Below, in pieces: positions 1 to 8,972 of a stretch of 64,000 nucleotides of DNA (position 1 is its first letter; the number at the start of each line of letters is the position of its first letter). The notes under the pieces were generated by a model. The model saw nothing but the letters and a program-made list of their open reading frames with translations, was not told where the DNA came from and did not search any database. Both the position numbers and the translations under genes were made by a program. The stretch comes from Succinivibrio dextrinosolvens (lineage in GTDB: Bacteria; Pseudomonadota; Gammaproteobacteria; Enterobacterales; Succinivibrionaceae): the NCBI RefSeq assembly GCF_011065405.1, contig NZ_CP047056.1:62001-126000 (forward strand), given 5' to 3'.

Positions 1-99
1 ATTTTTAGAGCATCTAAAATAAGAAAGGGCTACTTTTAAAGCCCCATCTTCATCAGAATCTATTAAATCAAGAATGTTAACTATGTTTCTTTTTGTCAT
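1..99 (-). CDS. Partial hypothetical protein, C-terminus outside the window
   Basis: An open frame starts at an ATG at 99 and runs off the left edge (33 codons seen, beginning MTKRNIVNILDLIDSDEDGA). It overlaps the end of the upstream gene at 77-313 by 23 bases in another frame, so the two are probably translated together. The family is not recognised. The tight overlap of two small genes would suit a toxin-antitoxin or similar two-part module, but this is only inference. Confidence 0.35.
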   Translation of the reverse strand, partial: MTKRNIVNILDLIDSDEDGALKVALSYFRCSKN

Positions 100-313
100 T
101 ATTATTGATCTTATGAACTCTTGCTACATTTTCAGAAATTAGCCATTTAATTTTTTTTGAATTTGAATTGCTCAGCAAATGTCCAACTTTTCTCTTTTTT
201 GCGACTTTTGCAATTCCTATAGAGGCTAATGATTTCTCTGCAGCTTCAATAAATTTTGAAACTTTTTCATCTGAGTCTAAGATCACATTATGAAAAATAC
301 TTTCTGTTGCCAT
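77..313 (-). CDS. Small hypothetical protein, 78 aa
   Basis: A 78-residue basic protein with an acidic N-terminal third (MATESIFHNVILDSDEKVSK) and a lysine-rich C-terminus ending NNNDKKKHS. No membrane segment or catalytic motif is visible. It overlaps the start of the next gene downstream (ATG at 99), which suggests a two-gene unit. The acidic start and basic tail resemble small antitoxin-like proteins, but I do not recognise the family and assign no function. Confidence 0.45.
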   Translation of the reverse strand: MATESIFHNVILDSDEKVSKFIEAAEKSLASIGIAKVAKKRKVGHLLSNSNSKKIKWLISENVARVHKINNNDKKKHS

Positions 314-409
314 TTGTTTTCTCCAATTGATCTTCTCTTTATTAATTATAGCTAGTTATTATTAACTAATAAAGAAATATAATTATAAAGTATGTTCTGT
401 AATCATTTT

Positions 410-453
410 TCAACTATCCTAAAAATACAACCTTGTTTTAGGACGATAGTTGA
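410..453. other. Strong stem-loop left of the IS4-like element
   Basis: Arms at 410-424 and 436-453 pair over 15 bp (TCAACTATC plus CTAAAA) with a 3-base bulge and an 11-base loop. There is no clear T-run on either side, so a classical terminator is not well supported. It lies between the small gene at 77-313 and the left end of the IS4-like element. Confidence 0.5.
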
Positions 454-852
454 ATGTTTTATAAAGAAAATGTGTAATCAATACGAATCAAAAAAGCAAG
501 AAATTGATGGTCTTGTTAGTAAAATCATGCCCAAGAACTTAAGAAATTAAGTTCTCCCCATTTACCAAATCATCTATAGTTTTCACAACTGTAGGGAGAT
601 CTTTAAAAGTCTGTTTGTCACGTAAGCTTGCTTCTTTTCTGGTACACGATTCCAATATCCTGTCTAGTTGCTTGTGGATTGCTCTATATATAGAACTTCG
701 TACTCCATTGGTAAAAGATTTAATGAGTGCATCTGTAGCTTCAAGCACAGTGTGTATTCTTAGAATACTGAAGGAAACCTCTGATTTAGCAATCCTCTTT
801 GCAACAGTAGCAACTAGCTGTTTAAAACTGTACGTCAGTATATTTCCTAGTA

Positions 853-2140
853 CATTATTCGCTAATTTCGTTTACTAATCTTTATCTGCGAAAGCCCCCT
901 GTATATCTTCTAACTTCCATTGCCATCTATACACTACAGGGGTTTCATTAGTTTCCTTTAGCCATGATTCTATATGAGTCTTCAACTCTTCTATAGAATT
1001 TACCCTTAGATGTTTTAGACATTGTTTGGCACATTTACTAAAGAAACTCTCAATCAGATTTAACCATGATGCATGCTTAGGAGTAAAAGTAAATTCAAAT
1101 CTTTCTGGCTTTGATGCAAGAAATTCCATTACATCTCTACACCTATGTACAGAATGATTATCCAAGATAATGCTTATCTTTAAATCCTTATCATATTTAT
1201 CATCGACTGTTTTTAAGAAGTCAATAAAATCTGCACTTGTATGACTTTTTCTGACCAACCCTATAACTTCACCACTCATAAGATCAATCCCAGCTAAAAG
1301 AGACAGCGTTCCGTATCTTTTATATTCATAATCTCGACCTACGCATCTTGCTCCAACTGCCGGATTGGGTCTTAAATCTGGGGCTATATTGCCAATTGCT
1401 TGAATTCCTGGTTTTTCATCATAAGATATAACAACCTCTCCAGACAGTTTTGAGGCACTTACCCTTCTTCAGTCTGCTCTCTTGTCATCTGCAAAATCCA
1501 GGCAACTCTCTTATACAACAATAAGACCTTCTTTGCTTTTCTTTAAAATCAGGATCTTTTCTCTCAAGATAATATTTGATCTTATGTGGCTTTATATCGT
1601 TGCTATTTAGGATCTCCCAAACAGTTGACTCCTGTACATTAGCAAGACATTCGTGACCTTCATTCATGCAATGCTTATGTATATAATTGCACAAACTTGT
1701 TATTGTCCATAACTGAGAATGTGGACCATCTTTATAATCCTGGGGTAAATGGCATGCAAGCTGGATGATCCATGTCCTTGCAGCAACATCAATTACCGGA
1801 GGTCTTCCAGAACGAGCTAAATCAGAGAGAGCTGCATCAAGATCAAATACAGTCCATTTCTTTAAGACCTTACATATTGTCGGTATTGAAACACCAACCT
1901 CTTTGGATATAGTTTCATTAGAATTACCTTGAGAAGCAAGAAGTATAATTTTTGCTCTTTGAACTTTTCTTACTTCTTCTGTTCTGGAGTTTGAGAGCTC
2001 TTTGATTTTTTTTAACTCTTCCTCAGATAATGTTTTGAGAAACTTTTTAGGTCGTGCCATAAGAATACCCCTTATATTTACAGTATAGAGGTATTATATC
2101 ACGATAGTTAAAAATTAGTTAACGAATTTAGCGAATGTTA
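853..2140 (-). mobile_element. IS630-family insertion sequence
   Basis: A 1,288-base element flanked by TA on both sides (851-852 and 2141-2142), the normal IS630 target duplication. Its ends carry inverted repeats sharing ATTCGCTAA-TTCGTT (left 857-872, right about 2121-2136). It sits in the C-terminal region of the IS4-like transposase; removing it plus one TA restores that frame, which fixes its boundaries well. Confidence 0.8.
875..2060 (-). pseudogene. IS630-family transposase, frameshifted
   Basis: The N-terminal 191 codons (2060-1485) encode the helix-turn-helix and winged-helix region (NETISKEVGVSIPTICKVLK). The DDE half (about 1470-875) is in another frame and contains DEKPGIQAIGN, IILDNHSVHR and PKHASWLNLIESFFS, the usual IS630 catalytic blocks. 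The frame is lost around 1460-1540, between KEKQRRS and DEKPG, and probably more than one indel is involved. The enzyme is almost certainly inactive. Confidence 0.8.
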
Positions 2141-3262
2141 TACTAGTATAAAGGTAATAATCACATCCAGAAGGATGGAGTTTATTGTTCTCATGCCGTC
2201 TCCTGACTGCAGTGCCTTAAAAGTAAGCTCAGAGCCTTCCCATCTACGTCTGTAAAGAAGGTAGACAGCCTTTGCTGGAATTTTGTCCATTGGCAGATTG
2301 GTTCCGTAGTAGGAGAATTCCCCATCAGGATTTCTAACTCTAACCACTCTTGCAATAACCTCGTTACCACTGTCACTGGTACGTTTAACCAGCATGTCTA
2401 TGTACTCTGATTTGATGTTGTCTGGGATTTCACAGGATGGAGCCTTTCCTATGAGTTCATCATGGCTTTCTCCTGTTTCCCCATCAACAGCCATTACAAC
2501 GGTTCCCTGAACATTGGTGCGATAGCGAGTTAGGTGGAACTGACTTCTGTCTGCATAAAGGGCTCACCGTTGTAATCAATATTGCCTCTGTCTTTGATGT
2601 TCAGCATTCCCTCTCCATACTCGTCAGCTCTTACCTGTTCACGTTCTGAGTCGGTACCTTCGGTTATGGAAAGATGGGATATGGTTCCGTTTACATTAGA
2701 GAATGCCATATGTACTTTGATACCAGCGTTTTCCTTCTGAACTCCTCTCTGAGTTCTTTTTCTACCTGCAGTCTTACAGTTGAAGTTTTTTCTGCAGGAT
2801 AATCTTACAAAGAACCCGCTGCCGTCAACCGGAACAACATCAGTTATACCAACAGAAGAGAGGATTTTTACCAGCTCAAGATGTTCAGAACAGGGATTGT
2901 CATTTCCAATGTAAGAGTAAATTCTGAGGATTAACTTTTCCAAAAATTCAACAATCTCTGGCTTCCTAAGCTGATTATGAAAGGCTTTGTCAGAAATATG
3001 CTCCTTGGCATATTTACTGTAATAATTCAGTCTGAAGTTGTTAATAGTGTATTTGGCTGAAGATAGCATTCCACGATCGTTAAAATCAACAAGAGCACAA
3101 ACGAAAGCTACAATATCAAAGATTCGAGAATGTTCAATAACACCGCAATGTCTGGCAAGCGCAATAATCTCTTTAATGGAGATCACGCTTTCGATTTTTT
3201 TAACTGACATCGGTTTGTTAAGAGTAGAGTTAAAAAAATTAGCGTTATATAATTCAGACATG

Positions 3263-3315
3263 AGCTTCTCCTGTTGTTGTTTTTTTTTGCAATTTAAATA
3301 TTAACAGAGAAGCTC
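3263..3315 (-). promoter_or_regulatory. Leader stem-loop ahead of the IS4-like transposase
   Basis: GAGCTTCTC (3263-3271) pairs with GAGAAGCTC (about 3307-3315) around an A/T-rich loop. On the transcribed strand the ribosome binding site AGGAG and the region before the ATG are part of the stem, so translation could be limited by folding. A similar fold and a nearly identical loop lie ahead of the IS110 transposase at 34060. Confidence 0.45.
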
Positions 3316-3583
3316 TTTTTGTTTTGACCCTGGCTTCTCAAAATCGTGTCTCAAAAATAGGACAAAAACAGACTTTTAAAGAACTCCATACCTGTAAAAA
3401 GATATGGGAAAACATGCAGAAATTAGTGAATTTGACTACAAAACAAAATAAGAATTTGAAGCAAATCAAACTTCATATTTTTTATGATTAATAATCAATT
3501 AGTTACTAAGATCTTGGGCATGTTTATCAATATATTTTCGGACAATTTTTATCTTGAGATTTAGTATACACTAGAGATATTTT

Positions 3584-4027
3584 ATGAAAATAACATCAGA
3601 CTCTGAGTATTCTCTGGAACAATCAGTAAAAAGAGAAATTAATTACATAAAAAAGAGGGTAAAAGAATCAAGGTTGGCAAATCCAAATAAAAAGCATACC
3701 CCTCAAGATTATCCTGCAGTTATAGTTGCCTGTAAGTGTCTATGGAAGAGTGATATATATTTTGGAGAATCTAGGTCTCCTGTTAATTATAAATACGAAG
3801 AGAGAATAAAGAATAGGCTTGAATTATTAGGAAATATAGGTTCTAAAAGAAAAGAATGTCCAAATATTATCGGTAGCTGTGCAGAACCTCATGCTGCAGA
3901 TAAAGTTGTAAAGGTCTTAAATTGTGATTTGGACAAACTTAAATTTAGCAACGCATATAGGCCAAGAACAACGAAAGTAATTCGATATTGTTTAAACTGT
4001 AAACAGACCTTTAAGGAAGTTTTATGA
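3584..4027 (+). CDS. Deaminase-fold toxin-like protein
   Basis: A 147-residue protein with the zinc-binding signature of the cytidine-deaminase-like superfamily: C99-A-E101 in GSCAEPHAADKVV and C136-L-N-C139 near the C-terminus. This C/H-A-E plus C-x-x-C arrangement is known from polymorphic-toxin deaminase domains of the MafB19/YwqJ/SCP1.201 type. The N-terminal 40 residues are charged and helical, with no secretion or repeat domain, so it is either a stand-alone effector or a toxin tip cut off from its carrier. The next gene overlaps by ATGA, as toxin and immunity genes often do. The exact family, and whether the substrate is DNA, RNA or a nucleotide, cannot be told. Confidence 0.55.
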   Translation: MKITSDSEYSLEQSVKREINYIKKRVKESRLANPNKKHTPQDYPAVIVACKCLWKSDIYFGESRSPVNYKYEERIKNRLELLGNIGSKRKECPNIIGSCAEPHAADKVVKVLNCDLDKLKFSNAYRPRTTKVIRYCLNCKQTFKEVL

Positions 4028-4329
4028 AATACCGAATTGATTATGAGATGACTCATGATATTGATTTCTTCTTCAAATACAAAGGGAAATATTATCATGC
4101 CGCATCAAATGGGCAAAGGCTTCCTAGTTTTATTGACAGTACCGATAACAGAGAACTTCAAATGAAAATAGAGCATTTTGAAGATAAATGTGAGGTTATA
4201 TGGTCTTCTTATGCCAGGGATCTTTTATATGAATATGATATGAGTTCTTTTGAATTTTACGCTAAAAGAGGTTTCATTTCTCTTGATCGTATAGTGAATC
4301 AGACATTGGTCAGTAAAATTTTTGAATAA
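4024..4329 (+). CDS. Probable immunity partner of the deaminase-like protein
   Basis: A 101-residue acidic protein, no signal peptide or membrane segment, rich in aromatic residues (DIDFFFKYKGKYYHAAS). Its ATG lies inside the stop of the deaminase-like gene (ATGA overlap), so translation is coupled. Small size, acidity and position directly after a deaminase domain make an immunity protein the best guess, but the sequence itself is not recognised and the role rests on context alone. Confidence 0.45.
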   Translation: MKYRIDYEMTHDIDFFFKYKGKYYHAASNGQRLPSFIDSTDNRELQMKIEHFEDKCEVIWSSYARDLLYEYDMSSFEFYAKRGFISLDRIVNQTLVSKIFE

Positions 4330-4562
4330 AACTTTAGTAGTAACTGTTTGATTTCAGATCACTTTCTAATAATTTATGGTCATCATAAAATTATATATTT
4401 AATTTTCAACGACTTTTTGCTTATTTTGCGATTAAAGGATCAAAACGATCGGTAGTAATTTCATCAGCGTGACTTAAGGATCATCAGATCACATAAAGGC
4501 TTTTAATTTTTCATCAGATGCCTTATAAAGCTTGGGTACAAAAGAATATAAGGCACAGGAAT

Positions 4563-6266
4563 ATGGCATCGCTTGACGATTTTGATGATGACAACGAACA
4601 GGTAACAGCTGAGCTTGGGAATCTGGGATTAACAGCAGCTGGATTTGATTATTTCAACCTTGATGAGCCTATTGAGTTCTGCATAGGAAAGATAGGTTCC
4701 CATGTTAAGTTTAAGAGCTCTGAAATAGTAAAGCTTTTATGCTGTCAGGTCCTGAATGTACCATATCAGTCACTGTATGGAACGCAGGAGTTTTACCGAA
4801 ACCGACCATTACAGGCTCTGATAAATCGTAAAGATGTTACCTTTGAGCAGCTGGATAGAAATGTTCTCTCAAGAACTCTGGATGCCATTGCGGAATTTGG
4901 ACCAGAGAGGCTGTTTTTAAGATGCTCTGCAAAGGTAGCAGAGAAACTGGGTCTCAAGGTAGAGAGTGTACACCTGGACAGTACCAGCTTCCACTATTCA
5001 GGAGAACCAAGAATAGAAGATGGATGCAATATTGTTCTGGACCAGGGATACAGTAGAGATAATCATCCTGAGCTGGGACAGATAAATGAGCTGATGCTCT
5101 GTGATGAGCTGAGTAAGCTGCCAATATTTGAAAACTGTGTCAGTGGACATGTCCATGATAAGACCAGTTTCAGAAAAGTCATTACCGACTATTGGGACAG
5201 CATAAAGGCACAGTTTAAGGATTTGCGTTATCTTACAGGAGACAGTGCCTTATGTACTTCTCCTATAGCTAAGGAAGCAAAGGCACATGGCATAAAAATG
5301 GTAACCCGTATTCCTGATAAGAATAACGAGGCTACATCCTGCAGAGAGATGTTGAAAGCTCATCCGGAACAGCTGGTTCCTGTAGATAAGAACAATCCTG
5401 AAGGTACTAAAGCCATGTGGTGTGGTGAAGGTAAACTTGGAGATGAAACCGTAAAGAAACTGCTGGTACAGAATGAGTTACTGTACTCCACCAAGAAGAG
5501 GACCATTACCAAAAGAGCAGAAAAGGAGCTTGATAAGGTAAATTCTCAGCTGAAGAAACTCTGGACGCAGCCATGCAAATGTAAGGCTGATGCAGAACAG
5601 GAATTAAAGAAAATCACGGCTAAGCTTAAGCTTGTAAAGCTTACTGATGCTGGTATTAGCTATGAGGAAGTACAGAAATACACTCATAAAGGCAGACACG
5701 GTAAGGATGAGCAAAAGGTAACTGTAGCGGTTAAGGTTAGAGCTGAAGCTGAGCTTGATGATACCGCCATAGAGCAGAAGATAAAAGAGGATACCTATTA
5801 CGTCATCTGCACCAATGATGTTGAAAGAAACTGGACTATGGCAGAGCTCATAGGTGTATATAAGAAGCAGTCTGTAGTTGAGCGTAACTGGAGATGCCTC
5901 AAGGATAAGAAACTGCTTATCAACGCAATCTACCTTGAGCTTCCATCAAGAATAAATGCTCTGATGTGGATTATGACCACTGCTCTTTTGATATATACCG
6001 CAACAGAATACCTGATGCGAAAGAAGATGCAGGAGCAGAAGCTCACTATACCATCTCCTGACCATAAGGTTCAGCTTGAAAAGCCAAGCCTTATGAGACT
6101 GTATCAGTATATAGGCAACAGTGGAATCGTCCTTCAGTGCAACCGAAGTTCAGGAAAAGTATCTGTACTTGGACTTCCGACTGAAGTAAAACTGGTCCTG
6201 GTAGCTATGGGAGATGAATGGTGCCGGTATTACCTTAAGTCGTATTACCAGGACAAAGCGTTTTAA
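4563..6266 (+). CDS. IS1634-type (IS4 superfamily) transposase
   Basis: An intact DDE transposase of about 567 residues. Catalytic blocks are VHLDSTSFHYSG (first Asp), LTGDSALCT (second Asp) and YKKQSVVERNWRCLKDKK, the E-containing block usual in IS1634 enzymes. I prefer the ATG at 4563, which has AGG-rich sequence upstream; the ATG at 4518 has none. The element ends are uncertain: GATCGGTA at about 4449 and its inverse near 6310 could be tips, but the right one lies inside what looks like coding sequence. It separates the toxin/immunity pair from a broken coding fragment at 6277. Confidence 0.8.
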   Translation: MASLDDFDDDNEQVTAELGNLGLTAAGFDYFNLDEPIEFCIGKIGSHVKFKSSEIVKLLCCQVLNVPYQSLYGTQEFYRNRPLQALINRKDVTFEQLDRNVLSRTLDAIAEFGPERLFLRCSAKVAEKLGLKVESVHLDSTSFHYSGEPRIEDGCNIVLDQGYSRDNHPELGQINELMLCDELSKLPIFENCVSGHVHDKTSFRKVITDYWDSIKAQFKDLRYLTGDSALCTSPIAKEAKAHGIKMVTRIPDKNNEATSCREMLKAHPEQLVPVDKNNPEGTKAMWCGEGKLGDETVKKLLVQNELLYSTKKRTITKRAEKELDKVNSQLKKLWTQPCKCKADAEQELKKITAKLKLVKLTDAGISYEEVQKYTHKGRHGKDEQKVTVAVKVRAEAELDDTAIEQKIKEDTYYVICTNDVERNWTMAELIGVYKKQSVVERNWRCLKDKKLLINAIYLELPSRINALMWIMTTALLIYTATEYLMRKKMQEQKLTIPSPDHKVQLEKPSLMRLYQYIGNSGIVLQCNRSSGKVSVLGLPTEVKLVLVAMGDEWCRYYLKSYYQDKAF

Positions 6267-6276
6267 CTTGTTGATT

Positions 6277-6476
6277 AACTGAATAATGATATTTTATTCG
6301 AAAATTTTACCGATCAATGCGAGGTGAATGAAGATAAATCTGATTCATCTCAGATTTATAAGGTTATTGCTTATCCTAATTGCGACCCTGATTTTTCTTC
6401 ATATGATGAGGAGATTTTATCTCTATTTGTAAGGGCTGAAGATAACGAGATAGAACAAATTCACATTATTTATTAA
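6277..6476 (+). pseudogene. Coding fragment with missing start
   Basis: About 65 codons are open without any start codon (NNDILFENFTDQCEVNEDK... to IEQIHIIY), beginning right after the IS1634 transposase. The composition is acidic, like the immunity-like protein at 4024, and the short stretch ENFTDQCEV resembles EHFEDKCEV there. It may be the 3' end of a second immunity gene or another small gene cut by the insertion sequence. Confidence 0.35.
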
Positions 6477-6618
6477 CGTGTTTGTCAAATTTTTGAAATG
6501 ATAAAATCTTTTGAAAGAAAATTTTATTGTAGGCCTTTTGTTTAGTGTTGAAACGTCTTAATTAAAAATAAACAGTTAAACTCTAATAGATTAAGGTTAT
6601 CTATTAAGGAACATATAA

Positions 6619-8577
6619 ATGGAATTAGCGAAAATAGCAATAAGGAACTATAAATCGATAGAGTTTGCTGAAATTCAAATTGAAAATATTGGAAATAGTT
6701 ATTTAAAGATACTCCTTGGAAAAAATGAATCTGGAAAAAGTAATATTCTGGATGCGATAGATATCAAGCAAAAATATTCCAATAGAACGTCAGAAAAACT
6801 TATTGTTGATAATATTAGACGACAGGATCTCAGAGATTCTGATGAGATTTATGTTGAGTTTTACTTCAGAATTGATATAGCTGATATTGATGACAAAAAA
6901 GGATGTTATTATCCTTTTATTGTAGATCGAGTGCGTGAGTATGGAAAAGGGGATAATTTAAAAGCGATTCTTAAAGAGTACTCTGCTGAATTCGCTATAG
7001 AAAAGTATGAATTTTCACGCATTGCTAATTCAAATAACTATAATGTTTCTAGAACAGTTCTTGTTAAGCTAAATAAAAGTGAAGCTCGAGGTAACTATTT
7101 TAAATCATCAAGTTTTTCTGGTTCTACAAATGATTTGTTCAAAACAACTTTTATAACAAATCTTGAATATAACAAACTTAATGAGAACCTAAAAAAATCA
7201 CTCTCAATCTTGCAAGATAACGATATTGCTTTCATTCATAGTATTGTCCTCAATGAACATCTTCTAAAAAATTTTCCTGTTTTTCTTTGGACGGCAAATA
7301 ATAGATATATTATTAATAATCCAGTCCCTGTTGAAGATTTTCTCAACAGAATTGATTCCTATCCTTTATTAAAATTTGTTTTTTCTGAGGATAAATTTGA
7401 TTCAGAAGGTAAAATTAAAGAAAAGTTCAGTACATTAAATTTATCTAATGAAAGAGTCAGTTATGAAAAGCATCTTTCCGAAATAATAACAAAAAGAATA
7501 AAGGGAATATGGAAAGACAGCAATATTAATTTTAACGTAAGGTTAGAGAATAATGAGATCATTACAACTATTAAAGAAGACAATAATGAGCAACTATTTA
7601 TTGATCTAAAAGATAGAAGTAGTGGCTTTAAGCAAATAATAACATTACTTTTTGATTTACTGTTTTATATTAAAGATGAAAAGGATAAAAAGCCTCTTCT
7701 TTTGATAGATGAACCAGAAAATCATTTACATCCATCTGCAATCAAAGAACTTTTTGATTTTATTTTGAATTTCGGTATTCAGAATTATGTAATCATATCA
7801 ACTCATTCACCTTTCTTTTTAGATAAACAGAATACATCTCGTCATAATGTGGTAAAAAAAGAAAATGGTCATACAATAGTTAGTTCAATTGATGAAAATC
7901 ATTTTGTTCTAGATGACTATGTTACGAACACTTGTTTTGGTTTTAATATTTGGAATGAGCTCCTTGGAACAAAGATTATTTTGGTTGAAGGCAGTTCTGA
8001 TAAAGTTATTATTTCAAAACTAATTGATGATATAAATATTCATAATGACATTAGAATCCTTGGAGGAAAAGGAGCTAATGTTGTTAGGTTTGCAAGAATA
8101 ATTAGACAGATTCATAATAATTTTATTGTAATTGTTGACAGTGATAAGGATGGACAAAGATATAAAAAACAGATCAAAGAGTATGACTCTTCTATTCATT
8201 GTTATGCTTTAAACGATATTTACGAAGTAATAAAAGATTGCACCATCGAAGATTGGATAAATAATGACTTTATTATAAAAGAAATCAATAATAAATTTGA
8301 TGAAATAATGGATAAATTTGGCATTCCTAAAGGAGAGAATGTTTTTTCTATAAAAGATAATGAAAATTTTACTATTGCTCTCTCTCGTTTTCTAAACAAT
8401 TATTCATCTGAATTTGATGAAAAAAAAATATCCCGAGATTTCATTATCGATTCTCTAAAAGAACATATTTCTCAATCAGTTAAAAATGAAGATATTAATT
8501 CAGAATCAATTAAGAATCTTAATGATTTAATAATAGATTTTTTTAAGATATCAATTAACTCTACTAATTTTGAGTAG
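6619..8577 (+). CDS. OLD-family ATP-dependent endonuclease
   Basis: A 652-residue protein with an N-terminal ABC/SMC-type ATPase (Walker A LGKNESGKSN near residue 35, Walker B LLLIDEPENHLH near 365, H-loop STHSPF near 395) followed by a TOPRIM nuclease domain (ILVEGSSDK near 455, IVDSDKDG near 507). This is the layout of OLD nucleases, which defend against phages and mobile DNA. GajA of Gabija has the same architecture, but no UvrD-like helicase (GajB) follows, so a stand-alone OLD protein is the better call. Only an ATPase remnant follows before the Septu-like pair. Confidence 0.8.
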   Translation: MELAKIAIRNYKSIEFAEIQIENIGNSYLKILLGKNESGKSNILDAIDIKQKYSNRTSEKLIVDNIRRQDLRDSDEIYVEFYFRIDIADIDDKKGCYYPFIVDRVREYGKGDNLKAILKEYSAEFAIEKYEFSRIANSNNYNVSRTVLVKLNKSEARGNYFKSSSFSGSTNDLFKTTFITNLEYNKLNENLKKSLSILQDNDIAFIHSIVLNEHLLKNFPVFLWTANNRYIINNPVPVEDFLNRIDSYPLLKFVFSEDKFDSEGKIKEKFSTLNLSNERVSYEKHLSEIITKRIKGIWKDSNINFNVRLENNEIITTIKEDNNEQLFIDLKDRSSGFKQIITLLFDLLFYIKDEKDKKPLLLIDEPENHLHPSAIKELFDFILNFGIQNYVIISTHSPFFLDKQNTSRHNVVKKENGHTIVSSIDENHFVLDDYVTNTCFGFNIWNELLGTKIILVEGSSDKVIISKLIDDINIHNDIRILGGKGANVVRFARIIRQIHNNFIVIVDSDKDGQRYKKQIKEYDSSIHCYALNDIYEVIKDCTIEDWINNDFIIKEINNKFDEIMDKFGIPKGENVFSIKDNENFTIALSRFLNNYSSEFDEKKISRDFIIDSLKEHISQSVKNEDINSESIKNLNDLIIDFFKISINSTNFE

Positions 8578-8702
8578 AAATATTGTGAATTAGTAATCTT
8601 TTCAAAGTTTTTTTTCGTAATTCTGGGGCTGCAAGATTTTGCTCGTAACAATATTTTTGAAAATGCCATAATGAAGGCATCTATTATCAAGGATAAAACT
8701 AA

Positions 8703-8870
8703 ATGTTAACTTCGATAAATGCAAAAGGATTTTGCAAATACGAAAACCTTAATCTTGAAAAACTTAGAAGAATTAATTTTATTCTTGGCAGGAGAAACAT
8801 TGCTATAAACTATATTTTAAATGTTTCCTGCTACAAGCAAAATCAAGGTACATTTTTAGATGCTTTGTAA
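8703..8870 (+). pseudogene. Remnant of an AAA ATPase N-terminus
   Basis: Fifty-five codons (MLTSINAKGFCKYENLNLEK...) resemble the first strand-helix of AAA/SMC-like ATPases, but where a Walker A loop should be the sequence reads ILGRRNIAINY, and the frame stops soon after. Just upstream (about 8615-8700) another scrap reads like a protein C-terminus in shifting frames. Together they look like the leftovers of a lost defence gene between OLD and the Septu-like pair. Confidence 0.35.
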
Positions 8871-8972
8871 TATAAACAGAGGTTCAATGGCTTTTTATAT
8901 CAGTAGCAATTATCAGAATTATGTACTTTATTCTGAAGTTAGCTTAAAAATTATTTTTCAGTGAGGAAATAC

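Larger units (their letters stand above)
539..3261 (-). pseudogene. IS4-type DDE transposase, broken by IS630 and a frameshift
   Basis: The gene reads on the minus strand from 3261. The N-terminal part (243 aa, 3261-2530) contains the first catalytic Asp in VPVDGSGFFVRLS. A one-base frameshift near 2525 leads into the second part (from about 2520), which contains the YRRRWEGSELTFKAL region with the catalytic Glu typical of IS4-like DDE enzymes. The frame is then cut at 2142 by IS630 and resumes at 850, reading LGNILTYSFKQLVATVAKR and ending at 539. Joining the flanks across one TA restores a continuous frame through ITFILVLGNILTY. Two independent lesions make it inactive. Confidence 0.75.
526..3522 (-). 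mobile_element. IS4-like insertion sequence carrying a nested IS630
   Basis: Inverted ends CATGCCCAAGAACTTA (526-541) and, reversed, CATGCCCAAGATCTTA (3507-3522) match at 15 of 16 positions and bracket a minus-strand IS4-type transposase gene. The left repeat overlaps the transposase stop codon; the right end lies about 260 bases upstream of its start. Without the inserted IS630 and its TA duplication the element is about 1.7 kb, normal for the family. I could not find a convincing target duplication. Confidence 0.65.

Noticed and set aside
4449-6317. GATCGGTA inverse pair as possible ends of the IS1634 element
   Set aside because: Short and imperfect, no target duplication, and the right copy lies within an apparent coding fragment.
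6619-8577. Gabija (GajA) call for the OLD-type protein
   Set aside because: No UvrD-like helicase gene follows.
8472-8690. 72-codon minus-strand frame after the OLD gene
   Set aside because: Mostly antisense to the OLD coding end; no motif.
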